From NCBI RefSeq assembly GCF_001046635.1, contig NZ_KQ130460.1, forward strand, positions 1-64,000: a stretch of 64,000 nucleotides of DNA, given 5' to 3'. The notes under the pieces were generated by a model. That model was not told the origin of the DNA. It searched no databases and saw only the letters and a list, made by a program, of their open reading frames with translations. This stretch comes from Novosphingobium barchaimii LL02 (GTDB lineage Bacteria; Pseudomonadota; Alphaproteobacteria; Sphingomonadales; Sphingomonadaceae). This document shows, piece by piece, positions 33,196 through 44,486 of the stretch. The first letter of the stretch is position 1. Every line of letters begins with the position of its first letter. A program made the position numbers and the translations under genes.

Positions 33196-34119
33196 ATGGG
33201 CATGAATTTCACTTTTCAGGAAAGCTCCGTCCTCTACGGCATGCTGGCCGAGAGTTCGACCGACGTGATCCTCAAGACCGATCCCAAAGGCTTCATTGTT
33301 CACGCGACCTCTGCGATCGCCGACCTTGGAATTCGGGTCCCCGGCAGCGAGGCCGGGCGCGAGGCAAATGCGCTGGTGGGGCCGCACCTGCTCGACCTGG
33401 TAGCGCCTGAAGCCAAGCAGCAGGTAGCCCGGGCCCATGCCCGCGCCATGGCAGGTGAGGACATCGACTGGATCGAATTCCCCGCCCTGGGTAATGACGA
33501 GCGCCGACGCTGGTTCGAGATCCGCCTGCGCGCGCTGCTGCGTCATGACGGCGCGCCTTATGGGGTGCTGGGCGTCATGCGTAATGTCGACGAACTGCGC
33601 TCGCTGAGCGAACGGTTGTTCACAGCGACATACACCGATCCGCTGACGGGGTTGACCAATCGCACCGCCTTCATCTCGATGCTCGAGCACATGATGGAGG
33701 CCGGCATCGACGGTTGCCTGGCGCTTTTCAGCATCGATTTCTTCCGCACCATCAACATGCAGTACGGGCAGAGCGTTGGCGACGAAGTGCTGACCGTCTT
33801 CTCCGACCTCCTTCGCGAGATGCTGCGTACCGAGGACATCATCTCTCGCATCGGGTCCGAGCGCTTTGCGGTGATCCTGCCGCGCGTCACTGCGGCCGAG
33901 GCTGAAGGCATCTGCCGCCGGGTGGTGACGACACTGGCCGAACTGAAGCAGAAGGTGGGCACCAGTCACTTCGCAATGACCGCCAGCGCCAGCGTCGCGA
34001 GGATTGGTACCAGCCTCGATTCCACCATAGAGCGCGCCGAGATGGCGCTGTTCGTGGCCAAGGCCAAGGGGCGCAACCGGCTGGAAATGGAAAAGCCTGT
34101 ACGCCTCGCGGTAGGGTGA
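33196..34119 (+). CDS. PAS-GGDEF protein with degenerate active site and intact I-site
   Basis: The 307-residue protein has an N-terminal PAS-like sensor (about residues 10-130) and a GGDEF domain (about 145-300, starting at TDPLTGLTNRTAF). The signature position reads GSERF (about residue 222) where active diguanylate cyclases have GG(D/E)EF, so the catalytic acidic residue is replaced by arginine and cyclase activity is unlikely. Five residues before it, RTED keeps the RxxD product-binding I-site. Such proteins can act as c-di-GMP receptors. It follows the PilZ-XRE gene on the same strand after an AT-rich gap. Confidence 0.88.
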   Translation: MGMNFTFQESSVLYGMLAESSTDVILKTDPKGFIVHATSAIADLGIRVPGSEAGREANALVGPHLLDLVAPEAKQQVARAHARAMAGEDIDWIEFPALGNDERRRWFEIRLRALLRHDGAPYGVLGVMRNVDELRSLSERLFTATYTDPLTGLTNRTAFISMLEHMMEAGIDGCLALFSIDFFRTINMQYGQSVGDEVLTVFSDLLREMLRTEDIISRIGSERFAVILPRVTAAEAEGICRRVVTTLAELKQKVGTSHFAMTASASVARIGTSLDSTIERAEMALFVAKAKGRNRLEMEKPVRLAVG

Positions 34120-34237
34120 CGCGCGTAGCTCTCTCGTGTCCCGTTAAGTAAGTAGGGCCCGCTGTCGTCCTATCTTTCCAAGGGAACATTGAGGACAATG
34201 GGCAATTCTTCATTTATCGAATAAATGGAGAGCGAAA

Positions 34238-34315
34238 ATGGGTAAGGGAATTCTCTTGTGGCTTATCGGCATTCCCATTCCAGTGATCCTTCTGCTCTGG
34301 CTGTTTTTCCGATGA
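34238..34315 (+). CDS. 25-residue hydrophobic membrane peptide
   Basis: A very short gene encodes MGKGILLWLIGIPIPVILLL and five more residues ending FFR. GGAG lies eight bases before the ATG. The product is one membrane helix with a central PIP kink and a basic end. Very similar tiny proteins, with the pattern WL.GIPIPVI, occur in many alphaproteobacteria, to my knowledge without a known function. It lies between the GGDEF gene and the convergent mscS gene and has its own ribosome site. Confidence 0.7.
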   Translation: MGKGILLWLIGIPIPVILLLWLFFR

Positions 34316-34386
34316 GCTTCATCGCAGCTTGGCAGCTACCCTGACCGCAGGATGATATGATCGGCGAGGGCACAAGGCCCATCAGC

Positions 34387-35442
34387 TTACGCCTGATCGT
34401 ATCCGTCCGCTTTTCCGCGCAGCGCTTTTATCAAATCGCGCATGGCCTCGGTATCGCGCAGATTCACGTCGCGCTGGGGATAGGGTACGCGGATACCGTT
34501 CTCGCGCATGAGACGCCACAGGGTCTTGAGAACGTCGGACCGCACATTGCCTACGCCCTCTTCGGGATCGGTGATCCAGACATGGATCACGAAAGCCACA
34601 CCGTTCTCGCCAAAACTGTCCAGCCACACAGTTGGCGGGGGTGCCACGAGCACGCGTTTTACAGAGCGTGCTGCCTCCAGCATCAGTTCCTCGGCACGCT
34701 CGATATCTGCGGCGTAAGGAATAACCACCGGCACCTGGATACGCACGTTACGGCTGGAATAGGACCAGTTCTCTACCTGATTGATCATCAGGTTTTCGTT
34801 GGGAATCAGATATTCCTTCTGGTCTCTCGTGGTAAGCGAAACAGCGCGGATACCGATACGGCGGATCTGGCCGAAAGTGTACTGTCCGCCCTGGTCGGCG
34901 ATGGCGATCACATCCCCCGGCTTGATAGACTTGTCCATCAGCAGGATAATGCCCGCGATCAGGTTACCGAAGGTCTTTTGCAGACCGAAGCCGATGGCGA
35001 GGCCGAAGGCTCCGGAGAAAACCGTGAGCGCGGTAAGGTCTATACCCAGCACGTCGATACCGACGAGGATCGCCAGGCCCCAGATGAACAGGCTGACCAT
35101 TTTTTCGGTCAGCAGCCGCTGCGTAAGATCAAGACTGCTGGCGCGCGAAATGATGCGGCTCGACAGGCGGCTGGCGGCCCAGGCAGCCGAGATCAGCAGG
35201 GCCAGCACGGCCAGCACGACGAACAGGTCCCATACAGAGAAGCGCGTTGCGCCCACCTGCACAGCCAGCTTGTCTAGCGTGTTGACCACATCGCCAATGG
35301 CGTCGCTGCGCGAGGCGACGGCGTCCTTGATGCCGTCGGCGCCGGACATCGGCTGGGGCGGTATCACTACCGCCGTAGCCGAGGGCGAAGGCGTTGCAGT
35401 CGCGGCGCGGGTAGCCGTGGCGAGGGGGCCCGGGGTGGTCAT
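34387..35442 (-). CDS. Small-conductance mechanosensitive channel (MscS family)
   Basis: The 351-residue inner-membrane channel releases solutes upon hypo-osmotic shock. An unusual Ala/Thr/Pro-rich N terminus (about residues 1-32) precedes three membrane helices (about 68-165). The pore helix GLAIGFGLQKTFGNLIAGII (about 145-165) is followed by the beta domain (SIKPGDVIAI, then GIRAVSLTTRD) and the alpha/beta C-terminal vestibule. The start overlaps the metC stop (ATGA), so the two are co-translated, a linkage with no obvious functional meaning. Confidence 0.93.
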   Translation of the reverse strand: MTTPGPLATATRAATATPSPSATAVVIPPQPMSGADGIKDAVASRSDAIGDVVNTLDKLAVQVGATRFSVWDLFVVLAVLALLISAAWAASRLSSRIISRASSLDLTQRLLTEKMVSLFIWGLAILVGIDVLGIDLTALTVFSGAFGLAIGFGLQKTFGNLIAGIILLMDKSIKPGDVIAIADQGGQYTFGQIRRIGIRAVSLTTRDQKEYLIPNENLMINQVENWSYSSRNVRIQVPVVIPYAADIERAEELMLEAARSVKRVLVAPPPTVWLDSFGENGVAFVIHVWITDPEEGVGNVRSDVLKTLWRLMRENGIRVPYPQRDVNLRDTEAMRDLIKALRGKADGYDQA

Positions 35443-36674
35443 CCTTCTCGCCAGGCGGCGAGCGCCTGTTCGAGGTCGGCGATAAGGTCGCCCGCATCTT
35501 CCAGCCCGATGGCCAGGCGCACGCCGTGGCTGTCGCCGGCTTCATGCGGATGCGGCGGCCAGGCCATGCGGCTGCGGCAGGCGGAGGGGTCGATCGGCAC
35601 CACCAGGCTCTCGAACCCGCCCCAGGAATAGCCGATTCCGAAAAGGGTGAGGGCATCGACGAAGCGGTTGCGCGCGGCTGCGGTACCGCCCTTGAACGTG
35701 AAGCTGAAAAGCCCGCAGCCGCCGGAAAAATCACGGCTCCAGATGTCGTGTCCCGGCGCGCCGGGGAGCATCGGGCACAGCACTTGCGCCACTTCCGGCC
35801 TTTCGTTTAGCCATCGCGCAATGGCCAGCGCGCTGTCAGCTTCGTGGCGCAAGCGCAAGTGCAGCGTGCGCAGGCCGCGTAGGGTCAGTGCGGCATCGTC
35901 AGGTGAAACGACGGTGCCCAGCTGCTGTGCGCGTTGGCGCAGCTTCGCGTAGAGTTCCGGCCCGGCGCTCGCGCTGCCCATCATCACGTCGGAATGACCG
36001 CCGACATGCTTGGTGAGGGCCATCAGCGTAATATCGATCCCGCGTTCCAGCGCTGGAAAGCCCAGCGGCCCTGCCCAGGTATTGTCGAGCACCGAGACAG
36101 CCCCTTTTTCTCGGGCGATCCGGGCGAGTTCGGGCAAGTCGCACATCTCCATGGAGAGGCTGCCCGGCGCTTCCAGCAGCACGGCGCGGGTGCGCTTGCA
36201 GAAAAGGCGCTCGTAGGCGGCGATGTCCAGCGGGTCGAAGAAGCGTGGCTCGATGCCGAAATCAGTTAGCAGGCCGGTGCCGGTAGCGCGGGTGGGGTCA
36301 TAGGCATTGTCGCTGATCAGAACGATGTCGCCCGGCCGAAGCAGGGTCAGCATGACCCCGGCGATGGCGGCAAGGCCAGAAGGGTAGAGCACGGTGCCCG
36401 CCGCTCCAGGCTCGATCGCGGTCAGCGCATCGGCCAGTGCCCACTGTGTGGGAGCGCCGCGCCGGCCATAGAAGAAGCGGCCATCCTCGTTCGTGCGGGG
36501 GCCTTGTGCAAGCGCGGCGGTATCCGCGTAGAGATGCGTGCTGGCGCGCCAGACGGGCGGGTTCACCACCGGCCCGGTCCATTCGCTGCGCCGTCCGGCA
36601 CCGACGATCCGGGTCGCGGGGGCCTGCGGCAGTTTGGAAAGCTCGTGGAGGCGCTTGCTGGTGTCCAATGTCAT
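35439..36674 (-). CDS. metC: Cystathionine beta-lyase family PLP enzyme
   Basis: The 411-residue PLP-dependent enzyme belongs to the Cys/Met metabolism family. The cofactor lysine lies in ALTKHVGGHSDVMMG (about residues 204-218). N-terminal motifs are VNPPVWRAST and FFYGRRGAPTQWAL, and the C-terminal GYSWGGFESLV fits MetC. It probably splits cystathionine to homocysteine, pyruvate and ammonia in methionine synthesis; other C-S lyase activities cannot be excluded. The start is the ATG at 36674 with GGAG directly before it. It overlaps the downstream mscS gene by 4 bp. Confidence 0.9.
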   Translation of the reverse strand: MTLDTSKRLHELSKLPQAPATRIVGAGRRSEWTGPVVNPPVWRASTHLYADTAALAQGPRTNEDGRFFYGRRGAPTQWALADALTAIEPGAAGTVLYPSGLAAIAGVMLTLLRPGDIVLISDNAYDPTRATGTGLLTDFGIEPRFFDPLDIAAYERLFCKRTRAVLLEAPGSLSMEMCDLPELARIAREKGAVSVLDNTWAGPLGFPALERGIDITLMALTKHVGGHSDVMMGSASAGPELYAKLRQRAQQLGTVVSPDDAALTLRGLRTLHLRLRHEADSALAIARWLNERPEVAQVLCPMLPGAPGHDIWSRDFSGGCGLFSFTFKGGTAAARNRFVDALTLFGIGYSWGGFESLVVPIDPSACRSRMAWPPHPHEAGDSHGVRLAIGLEDAGDLIADLEQALAAWREG

Positions 36675-36747
36675 CTCCGTGTGTCACTGGGTAGACTCCT
36701 AGGACATTTTGACGAGCCTGGGAATCGCCCGATATTCCGGGAGGTTG

Positions 36748-38013
36748 TCAGCCGGCGGCTTGGTGCTGGTCGCTGCGCTGTAGCGGGTAGGGCCGTGCAG
36801 CCTCGACTTCGCGGGCGGCGAGTTCGCGATGCTCGCGCGGGCCGGTGTCCAGGCGCAGCGGGGAAAGACCCGCTCCGCCGCCCTCGATCCCTACCGTGTA
36901 GACGCGGCGCAGTGCGATAGCATCGTTGACGATAGACAGGCGCACCAGCGGTATGAAGAACGAGGCGGCGGCCTGTTGCAAGGGGCGGATGGCGTTGAGC
37001 GGCAACTGTACTTCGCCGGTCAGCGTCACGCTTTCGCCGGCGGCGATGCGCGGCACGGACTTGAGGGCGGTCAGGACTTCCACAGGCGGCGCAAGCTGCT
37101 CTTCGGGCGACATAGAGCCGTGGGCTCCGATCATGTCTCCCAGGAGCTGGCCGGCCGGCAGGTCGATCGCGGCGGCTATCTCAATCCGGTAGTGGAGCGT
37201 TGCGTAGACCAGCGAAAGGCGAAGGCTCACAGGCTCGAAGGCGACTTCTATCCCCGCCGGTTCGCCGGCCGGCGCAAGGGGAGGTGGCGCGAACGCGGGC
37301 TGCGGCGCGGTCTTCGCCGGTGCAGCAGCGATTTCGGGTGCCGGAGCCGGAGACGGAGCAATAGCAACGGGTGAAGGGGCGACCTGTTCGGGTTCCTCCC
37401 ATTCTTGGGCGTCAGGCTGTGCACGGCCACGGCGCAGGAGGAAACCGAGTACGCCCAGAACCAAGAGGGCCAAAGGCGCGGACCACCACCAGAAAGGCCA
37501 GCTTTCCTGCATAGCCACTGGCGCTGCAGCCGGCGTTTCCTCAGCCGCGGTGGGCTCGGCGGTCGGAGCGGCCACGCGGGGCGCCGGCGTGGCGGAGGTT
37601 GTAGGCGTGACAAGCGGCGTATCGGCGGTAGCCGCTGCCTGCGGTGTGGGCTGCGCCCTCGGCTCTGCGGAAGGCGCAGCGGCGCTGGGGGCCGGGCGAG
37701 GGCGCGTTGAAGGCTGCGCAGTGGGCGCGGGCGTGACGCGAACGGCAGGCGCGGCGGGCGGGGTGATCGTGGGAACGGCGGTCGGTGCCGGTTGCGGCTG
37801 GCTGGCCCGTTCGCCCGGCCGCACTACGGGATTCGCGCCGTCGACCGGACCCTGCTCACGCGAAGCCGTGGGCGCCGCCGTCGGCTCGGGCAAACTCCAG
37901 GTACTGGCCGATTGCGCGAGCGCAGGAGATAGGACAGGCGATACCGTGAATACGGTCGCGGAAAGCGCGGCTGCCGTAGCCGCGCGCGAAATGGTTCTGC
38001 TGTTGCCCCTCAT
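36748..38013 (-). CDS. Pro/Ala-rich single-pass membrane protein, unknown
   Basis: A protein of about 421 residues. A signal peptide (about 1-34, ending SPALAQ) precedes a long low-complexity periplasmic stretch rich in Pro, Ala and Thr (about 35-165). A membrane helix with a tryptophan-rich start (WPFWWWSAPLALLVLG) lies at about 172-192, followed by a second Pro/Ala region. A folded C-terminal domain of about 150 residues includes VSLRLSLVYATLHYRIEI. I chose the ATG at 38013 for its signal peptide; the frame opens seven codons earlier. I recognise no family and give no function. Confidence 0.7.
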   Translation of the reverse strand: MRGNSRTISRAATAAALSATVFTVSPVLSPALAQSASTWSLPEPTAAPTASREQGPVDGANPVVRPGERASQPQPAPTAVPTITPPAAPAVRVTPAPTAQPSTRPRPAPSAAAPSAEPRAQPTPQAAATADTPLVTPTTSATPAPRVAAPTAEPTAAEETPAAAPVAMQESWPFWWWSAPLALLVLGVLGFLLRRGRAQPDAQEWEEPEQVAPSPVAIAPSPAPAPEIAAAPAKTAPQPAFAPPPLAPAGEPAGIEVAFEPVSLRLSLVYATLHYRIEIAAAIDLPAGQLLGDMIGAHGSMSPEEQLAPPVEVLTALKSVPRIAAGESVTLTGEVQLPLNAIRPLQQAAASFFIPLVRLSIVNDAIALRRVYTVGIEGGGAGLSPLRLDTGPREHRELAAREVEAARPYPLQRSDQHQAAG

Positions 38014-38136
38014 GACCCTGCTACCGTCGCCCAATTCGCTGTGAACCGCGTGTTAATGCCCATGCTCACACGCGGCCAGCCGTTGCAAGCCTCGGTCAGT
38101 CACACTGTGCGCTTGTCTTGTCGATAGCTTGGCGGC

Positions 38137-38616
38137 ATGGCTTCACAAATGAGCGATACAACGTCCCCCTCCATGCCGATGCATCTCGGCCAGCAGAGTA
38201 CACTGCCCGCCTCGCCAGAACAGGCAGTGCTGGATTATGTGCCAAATCCACGCGCCGGCAGTTTATATCTTGTGCGTTTTGCCGCGCCCGAGTTCACATC
38301 GCTATGCCCGGTGACCGGCCAGCCCGACTTCGCCCACCTAGTGCTCGATTATGCGCCGGGTGAAACTATCGTCGAATCCAAGAGCCTCAAACTGTTCCTC
38401 GGCTCGTTTCGCAACCATTGCGGCTTCCATGAAGACGTGACGGTAGGTATCGGCCAACGGTTGGTCGACGAGATGAAGCCCAGGTGGCTGCGCATCGGCG
38501 GCTACTGGTACCCGCGGGGCGGCATCCCGATCGACGTCTTCTGGCAGTCGAGTGCGCCGCCTGAGGGGCTTTGGGTGCCGGACCAGGGCGTTCAGAGCTA
38601 TCGCGGCCGGGGCTGA
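38137..38616 (+). CDS. queF: NADPH-dependent 7-cyano-7-deazaguanine reductase
   Basis: QueF reduces the nitrile preQ0 to preQ1 on the way to the tRNA base queuosine. The 159-residue unimodular form is seen here. The nucleophilic cysteine lies in [13 protein letters not shown] (about residues 52-64), and the family motif [15 protein letters not shown] binds NADPH. The aspartate of PDFA completes the active site. No other queuosine gene is nearby and no preQ1 riboswitch was seen in the 120 bp upstream. Confidence 0.95.
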   Translation: MASQMSDTTSPSMPMHLGQQSTLPASPEQAVLDYVPNPRAGSLYLVRFAAPEFTSLCPVTGQPDFAHLVLDYAPGETIVESKSLKLFLGSFRNHCGFHEDVTVGIGQRLVDEMKPRWLRIGGYWYPRGGIPIDVFWQSSAPPEGLWVPDQGVQSYRGRG

Positions 38617-38892
38617 TTAAAAGCCCGCGTCGGCAAATCTGGCGCCATTTACACGCGTAAGGTCGATCACGCCGCTGCCAATGGAAGCCATTTGGCGATT
38701 GCTCAAGCACTGAGCATAGACGGTGGGCGCTTCGGCGCGGCGAGCAGCGTCAGTATCGAGCGCTGCGTCGATTCCGGCGGCGCATCGCTCGCGCGATTGA
38801 AAAGTTTGTGCCGGAGCGGCGGAAATCCGCTCGCAGGCGGTGCCGTCGTCCGAACACGCGAACAGGGCGAGGGCGAAGAGGGTTGCGCTCAT
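38617..38892 (-). CDS. Small secreted hypothetical protein
   Basis: The 91-residue protein starts at the ATG at 38892, preceded by AAGGAGAA, a strong ribosome site. The N terminus SATLFALALFACSDDG looks like a short signal sequence, possibly with a lipobox-like cysteine. Three or four cysteines could form disulfides. I do not recognise the family. It is divergent from the GNAT-nitrilase gene and convergent with queF, whose stop abuts its own. Confidence 0.65.
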   Translation of the reverse strand: MSATLFALALFACSDDGTACERISAAPAQTFQSRERCAAGIDAALDTDAARRAEAPTVYAQCLSNRQMASIGSGVIDLTRVNGARFADAGF

Positions 38893-39044
38893 GGTGAGTT
38901 CTCCTTCCTTGCATAGGGAACGGACGCGGGCGCCCATGTATCCCGGCGCGGCCCGAAATATTTCCCTTTGACCGGGGGTTCTTGCGGGCCGAAGGCGATA
39001 ACGGACTGGAACCGCACGGCCTGCCGCGCGTATTAGCCCCACTC

Positions 39045-40613
39045 ATGGACCAGACCAAAGCCAAGCTCATCATCCGCCAGGCCACCGTCGCGGATGCGCC
39101 GGCGATCGCCCGCCTCTCAGTCAAAGTGTATGGTAAGGCCGATGCCTTCACCCGCGCCGAGATTCGCGGCCAGCTCATCAATTTCCCCGAAGGCCAGTTC
39201 GTCGCCGAATATGAAGGCAAGGTGGCGGGCCACTGTGCGACGATGATCGTCACCGCCGACCTCGCCTTCAAGCCGCACACCTGGGAAGAGATCAGCAATG
39301 GCGGCTATGGCCGTCCGCCCGCACCCGAGGGCGACGTCCTCTATGGCTTCGAGGTCTGCGTCGATCCCGATTACCGCCGTCTTCGGATAGGCCAGCGCCT
39401 GTACCGAAAGCGCAAGGAGGTATGCCAGTACTTCGAGTTGAAGGGCATCGCCTTTGCGGGCCGTATGCCCGGCTACTCGCGCCGCAAGCGCCAGTACCCT
39501 GATCCGGCTGCCTATGTGCAGGCCGTGCGCGACAAGAAGATCCGCGACCAGGTCATCAACTTCCAGATGAACGAGGGCTACGAACCGCGCGGCATTCTAC
39601 CTGACTATATTCCTACCGACCGCGAGAGCGGCGGGAACGCGGTCATGATGTACTGGGTCAATCCGCTTGCCCCGCGTGATACCGGCAAGGCAGTGCCGGG
39701 CCTGAAGGAGCGCGTGCCCTCCAGCGTGCGCGTGGCCACCGTCCAGTTCCAGATGCGCAAGATCGAGACAATCGACCAGTTCGAGGAACAGGTCGAATAT
39801 TGGATCGATGTCGCGGCCGATTACGAGAGTGATTTCGTTGTCTTCCCGGAATTGTTCACCCTCGAACTGCTCTCGATCGAGGAGACGAAGCTGGAGCCGG
39901 TGGAGGCGATCGAAAAGGTCGCTACGTACACCGACCGCTTCGTGGAATTCATGCAGCGCATGGCGGTCAGCTACAATATCAACATCATCGGCGGCTCGCA
40001 CCCCACCCGCGTCAAGCTGGGCGGCGGCAAGAGCGAAATTCGCAATATCGCCTATACCTTCCTGCGTGACGGCGCGGTGCATGAGACGCAGAAGCTGCAC
40101 CCCACTCCGTCGGAGCGGCGCTGGTGGAACGTGCGCGGCGGCTACGGCGCCAACGTCATCCCCACCGATTGCGGGCCGATCGGCGTCATGATCTGCTACG
40201 ACAGCGAGTTCCCCGAACTGGCGCGCCACCTCGTCAACCAGGGCGCGCTGATGCTGTTCGTGCCGTTCTGCACCGACGAGCGGCGCGGCTACCTGCGGGT
40301 GCGCTACTGCGCCCAGGCCCGCGCGGTGGAGAACCAGTGCTATGTCGTGACCTCGGGCGTGGTGGGCAACCTGCCCAACGTCGAGAACATGGACGTTCAC
40401 TACGCGGAGAGCGCCATCCTTACGCCGTCCGACTTCCCCTTCGCCCGGGACGGGGTGGCGGCGGACACCGCGCCCAATACCGAGACGATCGCCATAGCCG
40501 ACCTCAGCCTCGATGCGCTGCTGACGGCGCGGCAATCGGGCGCCGTCCAGAATCTCAAGGATCGCCGGTTCGACCTTTACCGCGTGGAGTGGACCCAGAC
40601 CCCGGGCGATTGA
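39045..40613 (+). CDS. GNAT acetyltransferase fused to a carbon-nitrogen hydrolase
   Basis: The 522-residue fusion has an N-terminal GNAT domain (about residues 5-190, with the acetyl-CoA loop region YGFEVCVDPDYRRLRIGQRL). A C-terminal nitrilase-superfamily domain spans about 210-500. The catalytic triad is visible: Glu in VVFPELF, Lys in KLHPTPSER and Cys in MICYDSEFPE. Fusions of this kind are widespread in bacteria but the substrate is not settled; an amide or nitrile is expected from the hydrolase family. The start is the ATG at 39045; the frame is open 21 codons earlier inside a region that does not fit GNAT proteins. Confidence 0.9.
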   Translation: MDQTKAKLIIRQATVADAPAIARLSVKVYGKADAFTRAEIRGQLINFPEGQFVAEYEGKVAGHCATMIVTADLAFKPHTWEEISNGGYGRPPAPEGDVLYGFEVCVDPDYRRLRIGQRLYRKRKEVCQYFELKGIAFAGRMPGYSRRKRQYPDPAAYVQAVRDKKIRDQVINFQMNEGYEPRGILPDYIPTDRESGGNAVMMYWVNPLAPRDTGKAVPGLKERVPSSVRVATVQFQMRKIETIDQFEEQVEYWIDVAADYESDFVVFPELFTLELLSIEETKLEPVEAIEKVATYTDRFVEFMQRMAVSYNINIIGGSHPTRVKLGGGKSEIRNIAYTFLRDGAVHETQKLHPTPSERRWWNVRGGYGANVIPTDCGPIGVMICYDSEFPELARHLVNQGALMLFVPFCTDERRGYLRVRYCAQARAVENQCYVVTSGVVGNLPNVENMDVHYAESAILTPSDFPFARDGVAADTAPNTETIAIADLSLDALLTARQSGAVQNLKDRRFDLYRVEWTQTPGD

Positions 40614-40666
40614 TGGTCTGCGACACCGTCGGCGCTGCGCATTCGCGATTTGGCGCGAAAGGCGCC

Positions 40667-40692
40667 GTGGTCTATGCGCGATCGTATACCAC
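40667..40692. promoter_or_regulatory. Candidate GntR autoregulatory operator
   Basis: GTGGTCTA (40667-40674) and TATACCAC (40685-40692) form an imperfect inverted repeat, and the right half holds the palindrome GTATAC. FCD-type GntR proteins often bind GTATAC-centred sites. It ends 7 bp before the gntR start. Confidence 0.35.
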
Positions 40693-40699
40693 CTGATGG

Positions 40700-41419
40700 A
40701 TGCCCATGACAACAGATCCGTACTCCAGCTCATTACAGGGCGTTGCCAGCCAGCGCGTCGCCGACATTCTCGCGGGGCGCATCCTGTCGGGCGAACTCCC
40801 TCCGGGAGCGCGGATCAAGCAGGACGAACTGGCGGACGAACTTGCCACCAGTCGCATTCCAGTGCGCGATGCCTTGCGCATGTTGGAGGCAAGGGGCCTG
40901 GTCGTCATACGGGCCAATGCCGGTGCGCGTGTCATGACCCTGACACGCCGCGATCTGGAAGTCTCCTACGAGATCCGCGAGCGCATCGAACCGCTGCTAC
41001 TGGCTGACAGCGTGCCGCATCTGACCGGCGAAGACCTCGCTGATTTGCGCAAAGTTATGGAGCGTAACCAGGGCGCCACCGATGTCGAGGAGGCGATGGC
41101 GCTGGAGCGCGAGTTTCACTGGATTACCTATCGCCGGCATTCCACCCCGCTGCTTGCGCAGATCGTGGAACGCATTTGGGATACGACTCAGAGCTATCGG
41201 CGGGATTACAGGAAGCTGGCGATGGGGCATACCATGACGGGCGCAGGCCGTACGCACGATGTCGAGCATCAGCTGCTCTACGATGCCGTGGCCAAAAAGG
41301 AGGTCGAGACCGCGCAAGCGGCGCTCGTCCTGCACATCCGCCGCACCCGTGCCGAGCTCGCGCGCCATAGCGGCGTGCTGGCGAATCCCGGTTCAGGCGC
41401 TCGGAACGAAGCGGGATAG
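40700..41419 (+). CDS. GntR-family regulator with FCD domain
   Basis: The 239-residue regulator has an N-terminal winged helix (about residues 20-80, including KQDELADELATSRIPVRDAL and MLEARGLVV) and a C-terminal all-helical FCD ligand domain (about 90-220). FCD regulators respond to small organic acids or amino-acid derivatives. The neighbouring GNAT-nitrilase gene is a possible target. An inverted repeat lies just upstream of the start. ATGs at 40700 and 40706 are both possible. Confidence 0.9.
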   Translation: MPMTTDPYSSSLQGVASQRVADILAGRILSGELPPGARIKQDELADELATSRIPVRDALRMLEARGLVVIRANAGARVMTLTRRDLEVSYEIRERIEPLLLADSVPHLTGEDLADLRKVMERNQGATDVEEAMALEREFHWITYRRHSTPLLAQIVERIWDTTQSYRRDYRKLAMGHTMTGAGRTHDVEHQLLYDAVAKKEVETAQAALVLHIRRTRAELARHSGVLANPGSGARNEAG

Positions 41420-41457
41420 GCCCGCATATTGGATACACCGGGCAACCGGCCCGCGCG

Positions 41458-41757
41458 TTACACTCCCAGTACGAGAACGTCGTCGGATCTGGGCGGCTGC
41501 GCCTCGTAGGAGGGTAGGGGCGTGAAATTCTCGTCGATCAGTTCGAGCGTAGCCAAGCCTGCCAGTTTGAACTGGCCAAGTTGCTTTTCGTCTTCCGAAC
41601 GCCAGTTTTTGCTCAGATTCAGCGCGCTGAGAAACAAGTCTCCGTGCCGCTGGAAAAGCAGATGAGGGGCAAGTCTGATGGTAGCGCCATTATAGGACGC
41701 CGCGACGATTTTCTTGTGGGCGATAGCCTCTAACAGCTTAAGGCGTGGGTCGCTCAT
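41458..41757 (-). CDS. Small WYL-domain-like protein
   Basis: The 99-residue protein resembles a lone WYL domain: LLEAIAHKKIVAASYNG, then APHLLFQRHGDLFLSALN, the pattern in which WYL proteins show Y-N-G and P-H-x-L. WYL domains bind nucleic-acid or nucleotide ligands and are usually fused to helix-turn-helix domains; here none is fused. It is convergent with the GntR gene. The role is unknown. Confidence 0.65.
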   Translation of the reverse strand: MSDPRLKLLEAIAHKKIVAASYNGATIRLAPHLLFQRHGDLFLSALNLSKNWRSEDEKQLGQFKLAGLATLELIDENFTPLPSYEAQPPRSDDVLVLGV

Positions 41758-42056
41758 TAGGATTACCTAAGTATTGTCATATCGATTGTGCGTTGCAGCA
41801 TATTCTGCTTTCGCACTCAAAATTGCAAGTCCCTTTCCAGCTTTGGCACCCTATGCGTCAGACAGGACTTGAATTCACCGTCCGCCAGCGAATTTCTTGC
41901 GGCACTGCACAATGACACTTGCCGCCCCGTAACCCTGTGCTAGCCATGATGCGGAAGAGTGGGAGAGGGGGGAGGTCGCCCCCTGACCTGGCGATAACCG
42001 GCGTCGTCACGACGCGCCGAAAATGGCGCTGTGGCGACCTGTCAAGGAGAGCTTTC
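41758..42056. other. Promoter region of the glycogen operon
   Basis: About 300 bp with no gene between the WYL-like gene (minus) and glgP (plus). The glgP frame is open back to 41919, but the strong ribosome site AAGGAG just before the GTG at 42057 sets the start. The glg promoter should lie between about 41800 and 42030. I found no clear operator. Confidence 0.5.

Positions 42057-44482
<2,426 letters not shown>

Positions 44483-44486
<4 letters not shown>

Noticed and set aside
38035-38136. preQ1 riboswitch upstream of queF
   Set aside because: No compact hairpin followed by an A-rich tail and ribosome-site pairing could be seen.
41919-42056. Longer GlgP starting at 41919
   Set aside because: AAGGAG directly before the GTG at 42057 and the normal GlgP N terminus favour the shorter form.
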